NCBI RefSeq assembly: GCF_001908375.1
Contig: NZ_CP017244.1
Location: 1,674,001 to 1,738,000 of the forward strand
DNA length: 64,000 nucleotides
From: Rhizobium etli 8C-3
GTDB lineage: Bacteria > Pseudomonadota > Alphaproteobacteria > Rhizobiales > Rhizobiaceae
Reading direction: 5' to 3'
A program made the translations under genes and the position numbers. Within the stretch, counting starts at the first letter, position 1, and every line of letters begins with the position of its first letter. The notes under the pieces are model-generated. The model made no database searches and had not been told where the DNA came from. It was given only the letters and a program-made list of their open reading frames with translations. Of this stretch, positions 35,922 through 43,482 are shown piece by piece.

Positions 35922-36197
35922 TCATGCCCGATCATATGTAAACGAGGTCAGCAGGGTCGTGACGAAATTACTCGCCCTTTCCTTGACCAGGACTTCCGTC
36001 CACTCATCTGTCCCACGCAGCCTCAGATCCGTATAAATGCTGTCCACGGCTGCCGCTTCGATACGCTTGAGATGTGTCTTGAATGAAGCCTCGCCGCTAC
36101 CGTGATACATGTCCCTGATCACCATGCGCAGAATTTCCTGGATGGCAATTTGCCAGGCCGTATTGATCGACTGAAGTTCCTTCGTATCCGGTGCCAT
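35922..36197 (-). CDS. Small conserved-type hypothetical protein
   Basis: A 91-residue protein starting MAPDTKELQSINTAWQIAIQEIL, followed by MYHGSGEASFKTHLKRIEAAAVDSIYTDLRLRGTDEWTEVLVKERASNFV. It is soluble, mostly helical and without recognisable catalytic motifs. The start is supported by AAGGAAG just upstream. It is not clearly in an operon with its neighbours. I do not recognise a named family; the regular composition suggests a genuine small gene. Confidence 0.65.
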   Translation of the reverse strand: MAPDTKELQSINTAWQIAIQEILRMVIRDMYHGSGEASFKTHLKRIEAAAVDSIYTDLRLRGTDEWTEVLVKERASNFVTTLLTSFTYDRA

Positions 36198-36330
36198 TGA
36201 GGCTTCCTTTGGTGTGAGTGAACTGTCAGCACGCCCCCGTCTGTTGCGCCCGCAGTCGCGGCGCGCCACTTTGAACGCTCATTATTTCTGGCGTTGTGAA
36301 TATCTTCATCCAGAGCGGGTGAGATCGCGG

Positions 36331-36555
36331 TCAGCTGGCCTTGGCGCGTTTTACCAGCAGGGCGGACGTTGACGACGCGCGGTCATCGAGCTCCCTTGCA
36401 AGGCGCGCCTCCCGAAGCCGTAAGGTCTTCGCCTCCCGGGACTGGGCAACCGATTCGAGCTCTTCGGCCGCCTTGTTCTTTGCGAAGAACTGCGTCTGAA
36501 TATTACCGAAGGCGATCTCCGCCTGTTGGCGAGATTTGCTGTAGGTCTCTGTCAT
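36331..36555 (-). CDS. Small helical hypothetical protein
   Basis: A 74-residue, highly charged protein (MTETYSKSRQQAEIAFGNIQ, then FFAKNKAAEELESVAQSREAKTLRLREARLAREL) predicted to be one long helix or coiled coil. It lies just past the terminator of the cold-shock gene on the same strand, so it needs its own promoter in the 36556-36595 area or read-through. The function is unknown. I believe similar short proteins are common in Rhizobiaceae. Confidence 0.65.
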   Translation of the reverse strand: MTETYSKSRQQAEIAFGNIQTQFFAKNKAAEELESVAQSREAKTLRLREARLARELDDRASSTSALLVKRAKAS

Positions 36556-36595
36556 CTTGGCTCCGATAGGCAGGCTCGAGGAACGAGCGAAAGCA

Positions 36596-36622
36596 AAAAG
36601 GGCCAGGCAGATCGCCTGGCCC
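36596..36622 (-). terminator. Rho-independent terminator after cold-shock gene
   Basis: GGCCAGGC (36601-36608) pairs with GCCTGGCC (36614-36621), 8 bp, followed on the minus strand by TTTTTGC (36596-36600). It lies 65 bp past the csp stop codon. Confidence 0.85.
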
Positions 36623-36686
36623 CGAATTGATGATCTGCATCCGACAGTGCCAGTACATCCGTGGTCAAAGGAAAGCAGATATCGAT

Positions 36687-36896
36687 TTAAGCGTTCTGCA
36701 GGTTGCAGGCCGACATCTTGCCCGACTTGTTGTCGCGCTCGAGATCAAAGCCAATCTTCTGGCCCTCGACGAGATCGCGCATTCCGGCACGCTCGACGGC
36801 AGAGATGTGAACGAAGGCGTCAGCGCCGCCGTTGTCCGGCTGAATGAAGCCGAAGCCCTTGGTGGAATTGAACCATTTAACTGTGCCAGTGGTCAT
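36687..36896 (-). CDS. cspA: Cold-shock domain protein
   Basis: A 69-residue single-domain cold-shock protein. It carries both RNA-binding motifs: RNP1-like KGFGFIQPD and RNP2-like [10 protein letters not shown], with the family opening [15 protein letters not shown]. It binds single-stranded RNA/DNA and melts secondary structure. The ATG at 36896 follows AAAGGG; the longer open frame upstream is the usual untranslated leader of csp genes. A clear terminator follows. Confidence 0.95.
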   Translation of the reverse strand: MTTGTVKWFNSTKGFGFIQPDNGGADAFVHISAVERAGMRDLVEGQKIGFDLERDNKSGKMSACNLQNA

Positions 36897-37092
36897 GATG
36901 AACCCTTTCATAGCAATATTGAAAAACCGCAGCGCCAACGCGATGCGGACGAGATAGCGATTTTTGAAAGGAAGTTCGTTCAGGCGCGGTGCCAATCGCG
37001 CGATAACCAAGCTAGCAAGCAAAATTCGACAATCAGTCATATAGCTGACCTACGCCGGGTCGTCAACTATTAGTTTTCCGTTGATATGCCCG

Positions 37093-37359
37093 TCATCTTT
37101 TGGTTGTTCTCGTTCCCCTTACACGCAATTGCGCGCCCATCTCAACGAACGGCGTGCCGTGAACTGCTGAAGGGACTTCAGGAACAAAGCCAGGGCTTAA
37201 GCAATCGTCGCAGATTCCGCAGCCATCAGGGTCCATAAGCTGGCTTCGGCGGCTGCGCTGGCAACACACACAGACAAAGGAGCTTTGAGACGGACCACGG
37301 TGTAGCGGCGGCAATATCTCGATGTCAAAACAGGACGGTTTAACCGATGACGGGGCCAT
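37093..37359 (-). CDS. Small cysteine-rich (zinc-ribbon-like) protein
   Basis: An 88-residue protein with FVCVCCQRSRRSQLMDPDGCGICDDCLSP in the middle. It has two Cys-X-X-Cys-like clusters 13-16 residues apart, a probable zinc site. The ATG at 37359 is set by an AGAGGAG site; a TTG nine codons upstream is less likely. No family name is secure. The ribbon suggests a regulatory or nucleic-acid contact protein. It is monocistronic. Confidence 0.6.
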   Translation of the reverse strand: MAPSSVKPSCFDIEILPPLHRGPSQSSFVCVCCQRSRRSQLMDPDGCGICDDCLSPGFVPEVPSAVHGTPFVEMGAQLRVRGTRTTKR

Positions 37360-37807
37360 TCTTTCGCTCCTCTTGTGCTCCCGCAATTGAGATAGGAGCG
37401 GCAGTCCCCTGCTTCAAGCTCCCGATGAAGCAGCACGAGCGGATGCGGGCGAGGAAATTTGCCGGCGAGTGATGTCTGGATCGAGGTCGTCGCAAGGCGA
37501 GGGTGACGATCGGCGGATCGATCGGCAGGGCGATCGATCCTGACAACAACTTGGTCATTGCTTCGGTATCCTCTACACTAGACGAACCACCGAAAGAGCC
37601 TTCGATCGCCAGCGATTGCCGATTGGCGAAGTGACCGGCACCTGCACATGGGACCAGGGGGCATGTTGACACTGCCGATGTCAATCCCGGCCGGCCGGTC
37701 CGCACGCCCGTCGATATCGTTGACGCGGTTCACAGCCTCAGCGCATGCGCGTCGGCCGCCTGATCCGAGCAAACCAGAGCCCCAAGCAGACAAGAATCGA
37801 GAACAGA
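37360..37807. other. Intergenic region, nothing recognised
   Basis: About 450 bp between the zinc-ribbon gene and the cupin gene. Open frames exist on the minus strand but have no ribosome sites or recognisable content. Both flanking promoters must lie here. Confidence 0.45.
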
Positions 37808-38311
37808 GTGACCCACGACCACAATCGAGACGACCACGACGAACATCACCATCCTGTGCAGGATCATTGGCGCGAGAATGGCGTCAAGGTCATTGCCGGC
37901 AATTCGCTCGACCCGAACACGGCTCAAACACCTGGAATGAACCGCGCCACCGCCATCAGCAAGGCGCGTGCCGGAGCGGAAAAGATCTGGGCCGGCACGG
38001 TAACGATCCACGCCAATGCCAAGACCGGCGCCCACCATCATGGCGATCTCGAAAGCATCATCTACGTGGTCAAGGGCAAGGCCCGCATGCGTTGGGGCGA
38101 AAAGCTTCAATACACGGCCGAAGCTGGTCCTGGCGATTTCATCTACGTGCCGCCATTCGTTCCCCATCGAGAAATCAACGCCAGTCGCGACGAGACCTTG
38201 GAATGCGTCGTCGTCCGTTCTGGTCAGGAACCGGTGGTCGTCAACCTTGATATCGAACCGGTCGAAAAGCCTGAAGAGATCCGCTGGATTGATCCAATCC
38301 ACCGCGAGTAA
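37808..38311 (+). CDS. Cupin-domain protein with His-rich N-terminus
   Basis: A 167-residue single-cupin protein. The metal site is visible as GAHHHGDLESIIYVVKGKARMRWG (cupin motif 1) and AGPGDFIYVPPFVPHREIN (motif 2). The N-terminus is His-rich (HDHNRDDHDEHHH), perhaps for metal capture. I prefer the GTG at 37808 (THDHNRDD), because the family starts there. An ATG at 37745 would add 21 residues and is possible. Substrate and reaction are unknown. Confidence 0.78.
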   Translation: MTHDHNRDDHDEHHHPVQDHWRENGVKVIAGNSLDPNTAQTPGMNRATAISKARAGAEKIWAGTVTIHANAKTGAHHHGDLESIIYVVKGKARMRWGEKLQYTAEAGPGDFIYVPPFVPHREINASRDETLECVVVRSGQEPVVVNLDIEPVEKPEEIRWIDPIHRE

Positions 38312-38599
38312 TTGAGCGGTAACGCGAAGGACGGAACAGATGGATAGATCTGGTCAGAAAATCTGATTCCATCACGATTTATCTTCAACATCTCGCGCCC
38401 GGTGCTCAGTGTTGAACGCCACCAGGGGATCGGCCCGGATCCTTGTCCTGCGGCTGACAATGAGATGTCGGATCAGCCAGGCTGGGTCGATGGCAGTCAA
38501 ATCGTCGCTTGACGCAAGAGACCTGAGGAATAGTTAGCTCCTCATGCAATAGCCCGTCATCGCCGCCCCCCTCACCGCCCCTTTTCTGAAGAGCCATCT

Positions 38600-40066
38600 A
38601 TGTCTGAAAAAACTTCCCATCGCGGGCTCGTTGTGGTCGCGATCATGGCAAGCATGGCGATGATTGCCATTGAAGCGACGATCGTTTCGACGGCGATGCC
38701 GCAAATTGCCGCCCAACTGGGACAGATCAACCTCTATTCCTGGGTTTTCTCGTCATTCCTGCTGACGCAGACGGCGACAACCGTCGTCTTCGGAAAGCTC
38801 GCGGATATTTATGGCCGCAAGCCGATGATCCTCCTGGGTATCGGATTGTTCCTGTTCGCATCCGTGCTTGCCGGCTTTGCATGGTCAATGCCGTCGATGA
38901 TTGCCTTTCGGCTGCTCCAGGGTATCGGTGCAGGATCGATTCAGCCTGTCGCCATGACCATCGTTGCCGATCTTTTCCCCGGAAACCAACGCGGCAAGGT
39001 CCAAGGCTACCTCGCAAGCGTTTGGGCTCTGTCGGCCGTCGTCGGTCCACTCCTCGGCAGCCTGATCATCCACAATCTTCCATGGGCCTGGGTATTCTGG
39101 ATCAATGTGCCGGTCGGACTGCTCGCCGCATTGGGTTTCATGCTGTTTTTGCACGAGGAGAAGCCAAGCCGAATAGTCTCTGTCGATGTGCTCGGCGCTG
39201 TACTGTTCGCCATTTCGATTTCCTCGCTGATGATTGCCTTGACCGAAATGGAAGATGCCGTTTCCGGTCAGGCCGTCGCTGCCCTCATCGTCTTTATCGT
39301 CACTTTGGCTGTTTTCATCTGGCAGGAACGCCGTGCCGAAGCGCCCATGGTCGCTCCTGACCTCTGGCTGAAACGGCCGATAGCGTTCGCAAACCTGGCT
39401 GTGTTTTTTGCAAGTATGTCAATCATGGGCCTGACGACCTTTCTTCCGATGTATGTGCAGACGGTTCTCGACCGCTCGCCCCTTGTGGCGGGTTTCGCAT
39501 TGACCATGTTGCTCCTGGGTTGGCCCTGCGGTGCAACGATCGCATCCCGCCAATTTGCCCGTTTCGGATTGCGACCGATCATGATCGCCGGCAGCCTCTG
39601 CATTCCGGCGGGCACGTGCCTGCTGGTTATGCTGACGCCCTCGAGTTCGGCTGTCCTGGCTGGCGCCGGATCGTTAGTGATGGGTTTCGGTATGGGATTG
39701 CTCAACATCTGTGCCTTGATCCTTACGCAGGAAAGCGTGAACTGGTCTGAACGCGGCAGTGCGACCGCCTCGAACGTCTTTTCGCGCAATCTTGGCAGCA
39801 CGCTTGGTGCAGCCGTACTCGGTGCAGTATTGACATATGGACTGGCGCACAGCGCCAGCGGCCAGGCTATCACGCCGGAGCAGCTGCGGGCTCTCTTGAA
39901 TGGCACGGGGGCGGCCGTCACTGGTGCAGAAGAACTCCGGCTCGTCCTTCAGCATGCCCTGCATTCCACCTTCTTGGTCATGCTGGTGGCTGCAGTCATG
40001 ATCGTTCCCGCCTGTCTGTTTGTTCCGCGACCCTTGGCACATCGGGAGGTGCAGCAAGAGACCTGA
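38600..40066 (+). CDS. MFS drug-type exporter (DHA2/EmrB family)
   Basis: A 488-residue transporter with about 14 membrane segments, the number expected for DHA2. It has the antiporter motif region IEATIVSTAMPQIAAQL, the loop 2-3 motif GKLADIYGRKPMIL and motif C-like VWALSAVVGPLLGSLI. It likely exports toxic organic compounds using proton motive force. It is followed by remains of an HxlR regulator, which may once have controlled it. Confidence 0.9.
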   Translation: MSEKTSHRGLVVVAIMASMAMIAIEATIVSTAMPQIAAQLGQINLYSWVFSSFLLTQTATTVVFGKLADIYGRKPMILLGIGLFLFASVLAGFAWSMPSMIAFRLLQGIGAGSIQPVAMTIVADLFPGNQRGKVQGYLASVWALSAVVGPLLGSLIIHNLPWAWVFWINVPVGLLAALGFMLFLHEEKPSRIVSVDVLGAVLFAISISSLMIALTEMEDAVSGQAVAALIVFIVTLAVFIWQERRAEAPMVAPDLWLKRPIAFANLAVFFASMSIMGLTTFLPMYVQTVLDRSPLVAGFALTMLLLGWPCGATIASRQFARFGLRPIMIAGSLCIPAGTCLLVMLTPSSSAVLAGAGSLVMGFGMGLLNICALILTQESVNWSERGSATASNVFSRNLGSTLGAAVLGAVLTYGLAHSASGQAITPEQLRALLNGTGAAVTGAEELRLVLQHALHSTFLVMLVAAVMIVPACLFVPRPLAHREVQQET

Positions 40067-40099
40067 GGCAGCATTGTGCGTCGTCAGCCCCGTTGGAGT

Positions 40100-40463
40100 G
40101 CGGAGGTGCCGCGCTTGGTGACCGGTGCGTTCGAATCCAGCGGAATGGCGACCAACCTGCAAGAGCCTCGGTATCGCGCCGACGATGCTGACGGGCGGCT
40201 CACATCACTGACCGAGGAGGGGTTGCTGGAAAAACGCCGCCATTTTGATCATCCGCCACGGGACGAGTATGTGCTGACGAAATCCGGACGCGACTTTCTG
40301 CCGGTTCTGTTTGCGATCGCCGTGTGGGGCGCAATGATCGCGGCGGAGGCGAGGTGACCCGTTCTTCGACGCGAAGACCGGGACGAAGATCGATCCCGCC
40401 ACCGTCGACCGCGCGACCGGCGCTCCGCTCGGACCACGTCCTATCCGTATCGCCGCACCCCAA
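40100..40463 (+). pseudogene. HxlR family regulator remnant (truncated and frameshifted)
   Basis: One frame gives RLTSLTEEGLLEKRRHFDHPPRDEYVLTKSGRDFLPVLFAIAVWGA, the second half of an HxlR winged helix. A stop follows at about 40357. The C-terminal part continues in another frame: VTRFFDAKTGTKIDPATVDR and ATGAPLGPRPIRIAAP. The N-terminal part of the helix-turn-helix is only faintly visible (FESSGMATNL) and lacks a proper start. So the gene has lost its start and taken at least one frameshift after the WGA region. It lies directly behind an MFS exporter gene. Confidence 0.75.
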
Positions 40464-40645
40464 TGAGCTGCCTAACGGCCGATGGAGCGGTTCCTGGCGA
40501 CTTCTGTTGAAAGCGCGCTTCCAGCGCATAGTTGCCGGTGCCGGTGGTAGTCCGTTCGTCGGGCAAAGCCTGATGGACATCGCTTTATCTCGAGGCATAT
40601 CACCAGCCGCCGCGGCTTGTCCTTCCTCAATGAGCCCCTCCAAAA
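40464..40645. other. Spacer after HxlR remnant
   Basis: No gene recognised between the regulator remnant and the 3' end of the alpha-r14 RNA. Confidence 0.4.
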
Positions 40646-40812
40646 CAAAAAAACCTGCCGCGGGAGGAGGTGCGGCAGGCTTTCTAAGAATAACCGAACA
40701 GCAGCTTGAACGGGAGGAGTGCCGCTGTTCTCATGACACGCCCTCGGGAGGAGGATAAGGGCGCCTTTTCCTCGAAGCGACATGGGAGGAGGTACATCGC
40801 TTCGACAAGGGG
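40646..40812 (-). ncRNA. Alpha-r14 (NfeR1-like) anti-Shine-Dalgarno small RNA
   Basis: On the minus strand four hairpins follow each other: 40772-40805, 40739-40763, 40696-40730 and a terminator hairpin 40654-40679 followed by TTTTTTTG. Three loops contain CCTCCTCCC and the third hairpin has CTCCTCCC; all match the anti-Shine-Dalgarno sequence. This repeated design is the hallmark of the alpha-r14 family, whose Sinorhizobium member NfeR1 is about 123 nt with three such loops. A 123-nt form would start near 40770. The outermost hairpin would then be a 5' extension or a separate RNA. These RNAs repress ABC-transporter and other mRNAs by pairing at ribosome sites. Confidence 0.78.
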
Positions 40813-41024
40813 AGAAATACCTCAGGCGCTGATTAGTTCCTAGGCATTTCCTTGCAGACCAGCCATGCGCCATGCGAAAAGCGGGAGGCTCTTAATCGCC
40901 CGTGCCTTGCCCGAACCGCAAGACAAAGCGCCCGCTCTTGAAGAGACAGGCGCTTCAGACATCAATGATTGGAGCGACAAGCGGCCGTTAGCGGGACCAC
41001 AGCAGCCCGGGCGACGGAGCAAAT

Positions 41025-41129
41025 TTAGCTGCGGTCGATACCGAGGTCGTGAAGCTCGCGGTCGTCATACGGCCAATTCCGCAACGGTTTGACGCCCGAG
41101 GATTGTCTGGTGTTGTTGGAGATGTTCAC
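41025..41129 (-). CDS. Short DUF1127-like protein, probably decaying
   Basis: A GTG-started 34-residue frame ends in RNWPYDDRELHDLGIDRS, the conserved end of DUF1127. The front (MNISNNTRQSSG) resembles the usual start only loosely and the WRxYRxTV core is missing, so an internal deletion is likely. The ribosome site is weak (CCAAG). A stem AAGCGCC / GGCGCTT (40925-40955) downstream may be a terminator. As at 3.9 kb, an alpha-r14 RNA lies downstream on the same strand. Confidence 0.5.
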   Translation of the reverse strand: MNISNNTRQSSGVKPLRNWPYDDRELHDLGIDRS

Positions 41130-41199
41130 CTTGGACTTCGCCGACGACGACGCCCGGCCGGCGTTCAACAAGGCCGATGGAGACGGTACACTGTCATTT

Positions 41200-42699
41200 C
41201 TATCCTGCCACTGGCGTTGACAGCAGCCATAAGCCGAAGACGGTATAAATGACCATCCCTGCTGCGAGAAGAAGTTGGCTGCAGACGGCGCGCTTGGTCG
41301 TGCCGAAATGCTCGATTGCGACCATGTGGGCGAGCATGATGCCGGCGATATGTCCCGCCACCACGATGACGGTTTGGACGGTCCAGAGGATCGAAACCCT
41401 TTCCAGATAGGTGAGAAAGGATGTCGTCGGATGCAGATGCGCCGTCCCGAACAAATTCCATCCGAGCGAAAAGGGATCGGATATCGCGGCGGCAAAATAC
41501 TGGCCATTAACAAGCAGCACCGTCAGGTAATGGGCAGCGTGAAAGGCGATCGAGATTGGAATGATGGAGACGACGAACAGCCCGGCCGAAGCCGCAAGCG
41601 CCGCCGGACGGGCCTCAGCTGCAGCGCGGTTTCCCAGATAGACGGTGAGATAGAAGACGAAGGCAAGCGCGGCAAATGCGGCCAGAAGCCCGAAGGTATT
41701 GACCGTCATCACCGCGCTGCGGCCGGGAAATTCGAGCGGGTTGACGCCAATCAATCCGAGCCATGTGAAGGTCTTCGAAAATCCGTCGAAAGAGACAGTG
41801 GCAAGCGTCAGAAGCACGAATAGCGTGGCGCTGACGGAGAGCGGACGCCCGGTGACAGAGCGCCGGCCAGGACATGTGAGCACGAGCCAACGGCGGCCTT
41901 GTCTTCGTCGCCCCGAGAACGGAGCGACCCTACCGACAAAGTGGAAGAAGACCGACAGCGCCTCTCCTCGCCGCATCCATTCGCCTTGCCCGAAAACGAT
42001 GATCGCAACGAGATTGAAAAGGAAATAGATTGCAGCCGCGACCGCCAGTTCCGGCGGATTGTCAGGCGCCAGGGAAACGAGTTCGTACCAGGCAATCAAT
42101 AGGAACATCAGAGATGCCGGCAGGTAGCCTGCGGTCTTGGGCAAGGTGACGAGCGCCGTTCGTGCCAGATGGCTGCCCGTCATGCTCCTCAGCACCGCAA
42201 GCAGCCCCGTCCAGGGATTGAGCCATGGCCACAGATTGCCGAAAAACGCCTGCAGAAGCGTGAACCCGACCCACAGGACTGTCCAGACCGTCAGCGGCAG
42301 GAGGTTTTCCAGCGGATCCGGCGTGGCGAAAAGGCCAGCGGCAATAAGGATCGCGAACAGCAAGAAACTGAAGAGACTGGCGGCATTGCGAGGTATGCGA
42401 GGCAGCCGCGCGCAGGTCAGTTCAGCGCGCATGAGCGCTTTGGCCCAGGCCGCGGGCAGGATGGCGAGCGTCACGAAGGAGGCAGTGACCGCCAGCGCCC
42501 CGCCCGTTCGGTAATAGCCGGTCGGCAGCAGCATGACGAAACCGCGTTCGCTGCCATGGGCAAAAGCGGGGCAAGCAATTGAGACAGCCATGGCCACACT
42601 GCCGGCGGCAAGAGCCGCGCTTTTTTGCAAGACCGCAAGGATGGACGCATTGCCCCCGCGCGCGGCAGATCCAGTGTACCAACGAACGCTGATCGTCAT
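41200..42699 (-). CDS. Polytopic membrane protein of unknown function, in the MarR regulon
   Basis: A 499-residue integral membrane protein with about 11-12 hydrophobic segments and a leader-like N-terminus (residues 35-47, around CPAFAHGSERG). Stretches such as FAHGSERGFVMLLPTGYYR, NPWTGLLAVLRSM, AAHYLTVLLVNGQYF and GTAHLHPTTSFL resemble proteins labelled fenitrothion hydrolase in some databases; this similarity is from memory and unproven. The ATG at 42699 has AGGGCAGGG upstream. An operator of the shared 18-bp type lies 18 bp before the start, linking it with the heterocycle cluster to the right. It could be a channel, transporter or membrane enzyme. Confidence 0.7.
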   Translation of the reverse strand: MTISVRWYTGSAARGGNASILAVLQKSAALAAGSVAMAVSIACPAFAHGSERGFVMLLPTGYYRTGGALAVTASFVTLAILPAAWAKALMRAELTCARLPRIPRNAASLFSFLLFAILIAAGLFATPDPLENLLPLTVWTVLWVGFTLLQAFFGNLWPWLNPWTGLLAVLRSMTGSHLARTALVTLPKTAGYLPASLMFLLIAWYELVSLAPDNPPELAVAAAIYFLFNLVAIIVFGQGEWMRRGEALSVFFHFVGRVAPFSGRRRQGRRWLVLTCPGRRSVTGRPLSVSATLFVLLTLATVSFDGFSKTFTWLGLIGVNPLEFPGRSAVMTVNTFGLLAAFAALAFVFYLTVYLGNRAAAEARPAALAASAGLFVVSIIPISIAFHAAHYLTVLLVNGQYFAAAISDPFSLGWNLFGTAHLHPTTSFLTYLERVSILWTVQTVIVVAGHIAGIMLAHMVAIEHFGTTKRAVCSQLLLAAGMVIYTVFGLWLLSTPVAG

Positions 42700-42717
42700 C
42701 CCTGCCCTCGCAGATTA

Positions 42718-42735
42718 TCGTTTGCATACGAACAC
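42718..42735 (-). promoter_or_regulatory. MarR-type operator D, membrane protein promoter
   Basis: GTGTTCGTATGCAAACGA (minus strand) matches the cluster consensus TNATTCGTATRCAAAYRA in its core. It lies 18 bp upstream of the membrane protein start at 42699, close enough for a bound repressor to block transcription or the leader. Confidence 0.65.
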
Positions 42736-42848
42736 AAATTAAAGGCGAATGTCCATGCCGAACCTCGTCATCGACTTTAAGATGGTATCTGCCTCGGCGG
42801 CAATCTTGCCGTAGCGGTGGCGATGAGGTCGTTTCCAAGCTCGAAGAG

Positions 42849-43354
42849 CTAGCGGCGCCACGCCAAAGCGTGGTTCTCGCCGAGCAACTGCAGCCTGCGC
42901 GTCATTCGTCCTTTGCCAGCAACCACGACGGTGGCGCCTGCCATGAGCAGCGCTTTATGGCGAGCAGGGCCCCTGGCCGGATCATTGCCGCCCTTGACTG
43001 CGCGACAATCCACGCGGGCACGCATGACAGGAGGAGCAAATCGTGATCCGCAAGAGCTTGCGCGCAGGTGATCGGCAACCATTTCGCCTTCTTCCAGGAC
43101 GACTGCGAGACACGGCGCGGGCATGGCGGTTTTCTTTGCCGAACGCGGCATCCCGCAAGGCCGTGTTGTCCAAGCTTGCGACTGATTCCCGCTTGCTCGA
43201 TACCGCCTGTAGGGCTGGCAAGCCCAGCGTCATGTTGTCGGCTTGCGGGGTATTGGCATTTGCGGCTCGGGCGAGCGCCAAGTTGCAGCCATGCGCGAGG
43301 CGGGCATAACGATCGTCGAGAGCTCGAAGTCAGCGATGCGAACGGGCTGTTCAA
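42849..43354 (-). pseudogene. Degraded coding remnant, possibly ComEC C-terminus
   Basis: Three minus-strand frames each carry part of what looks like one protein: AALRDAAFGKENRHARAV, then VLEEGEMVADHLRA, then ADHDLLLLSCVPAWI, then GPARHKALLMAGATVVV. Joined with two or more frameshifts, the order of features (C, ADxDLLLLS, C, R, AL, GA) resembles the end of ComEC/Rec2 competence proteins. There is no intact frame and no start. The identification is tentative; it may also be an unrelated dead gene. Confidence 0.28.
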
Positions 43355-43404
43355 CCTCCACGAGGGATCGCAGATGCCTGACCCTTGTCAATTACATTTT
43401 CTCG

Positions 43405-43422
43405 TGATTTGTTGGCAAACGA
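43405..43422 (+). promoter_or_regulatory. MarR-type operator F, ABC importer promoter
   Basis: TGATTTGTTGGCAAACGA shares ATTTGT and CAAACGA with the other five sites and differs in the central three bases. It lies 60 bp upstream of the binding-protein gene at 43483. Confidence 0.55.
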
Positions 43423-43482
43423 ACGATCTGACACGGTATAAACAGACGGCAGACGTCCGCTTTCAGCACAGGGGAACCAACA

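Noticed and set aside
37340..37558. Minus-strand 72-residue frame overlapping the zinc-ribbon gene
   Set aside because: Weak ribosome site, no conserved features and overlap with a better-supported gene.
40840..41022. Minus-strand 60-codon frame beside the second DUF1127 gene
   Set aside because: No ribosome site or family match; the segment contains a hairpin better explained as a terminator for the DUF1127-like gene.
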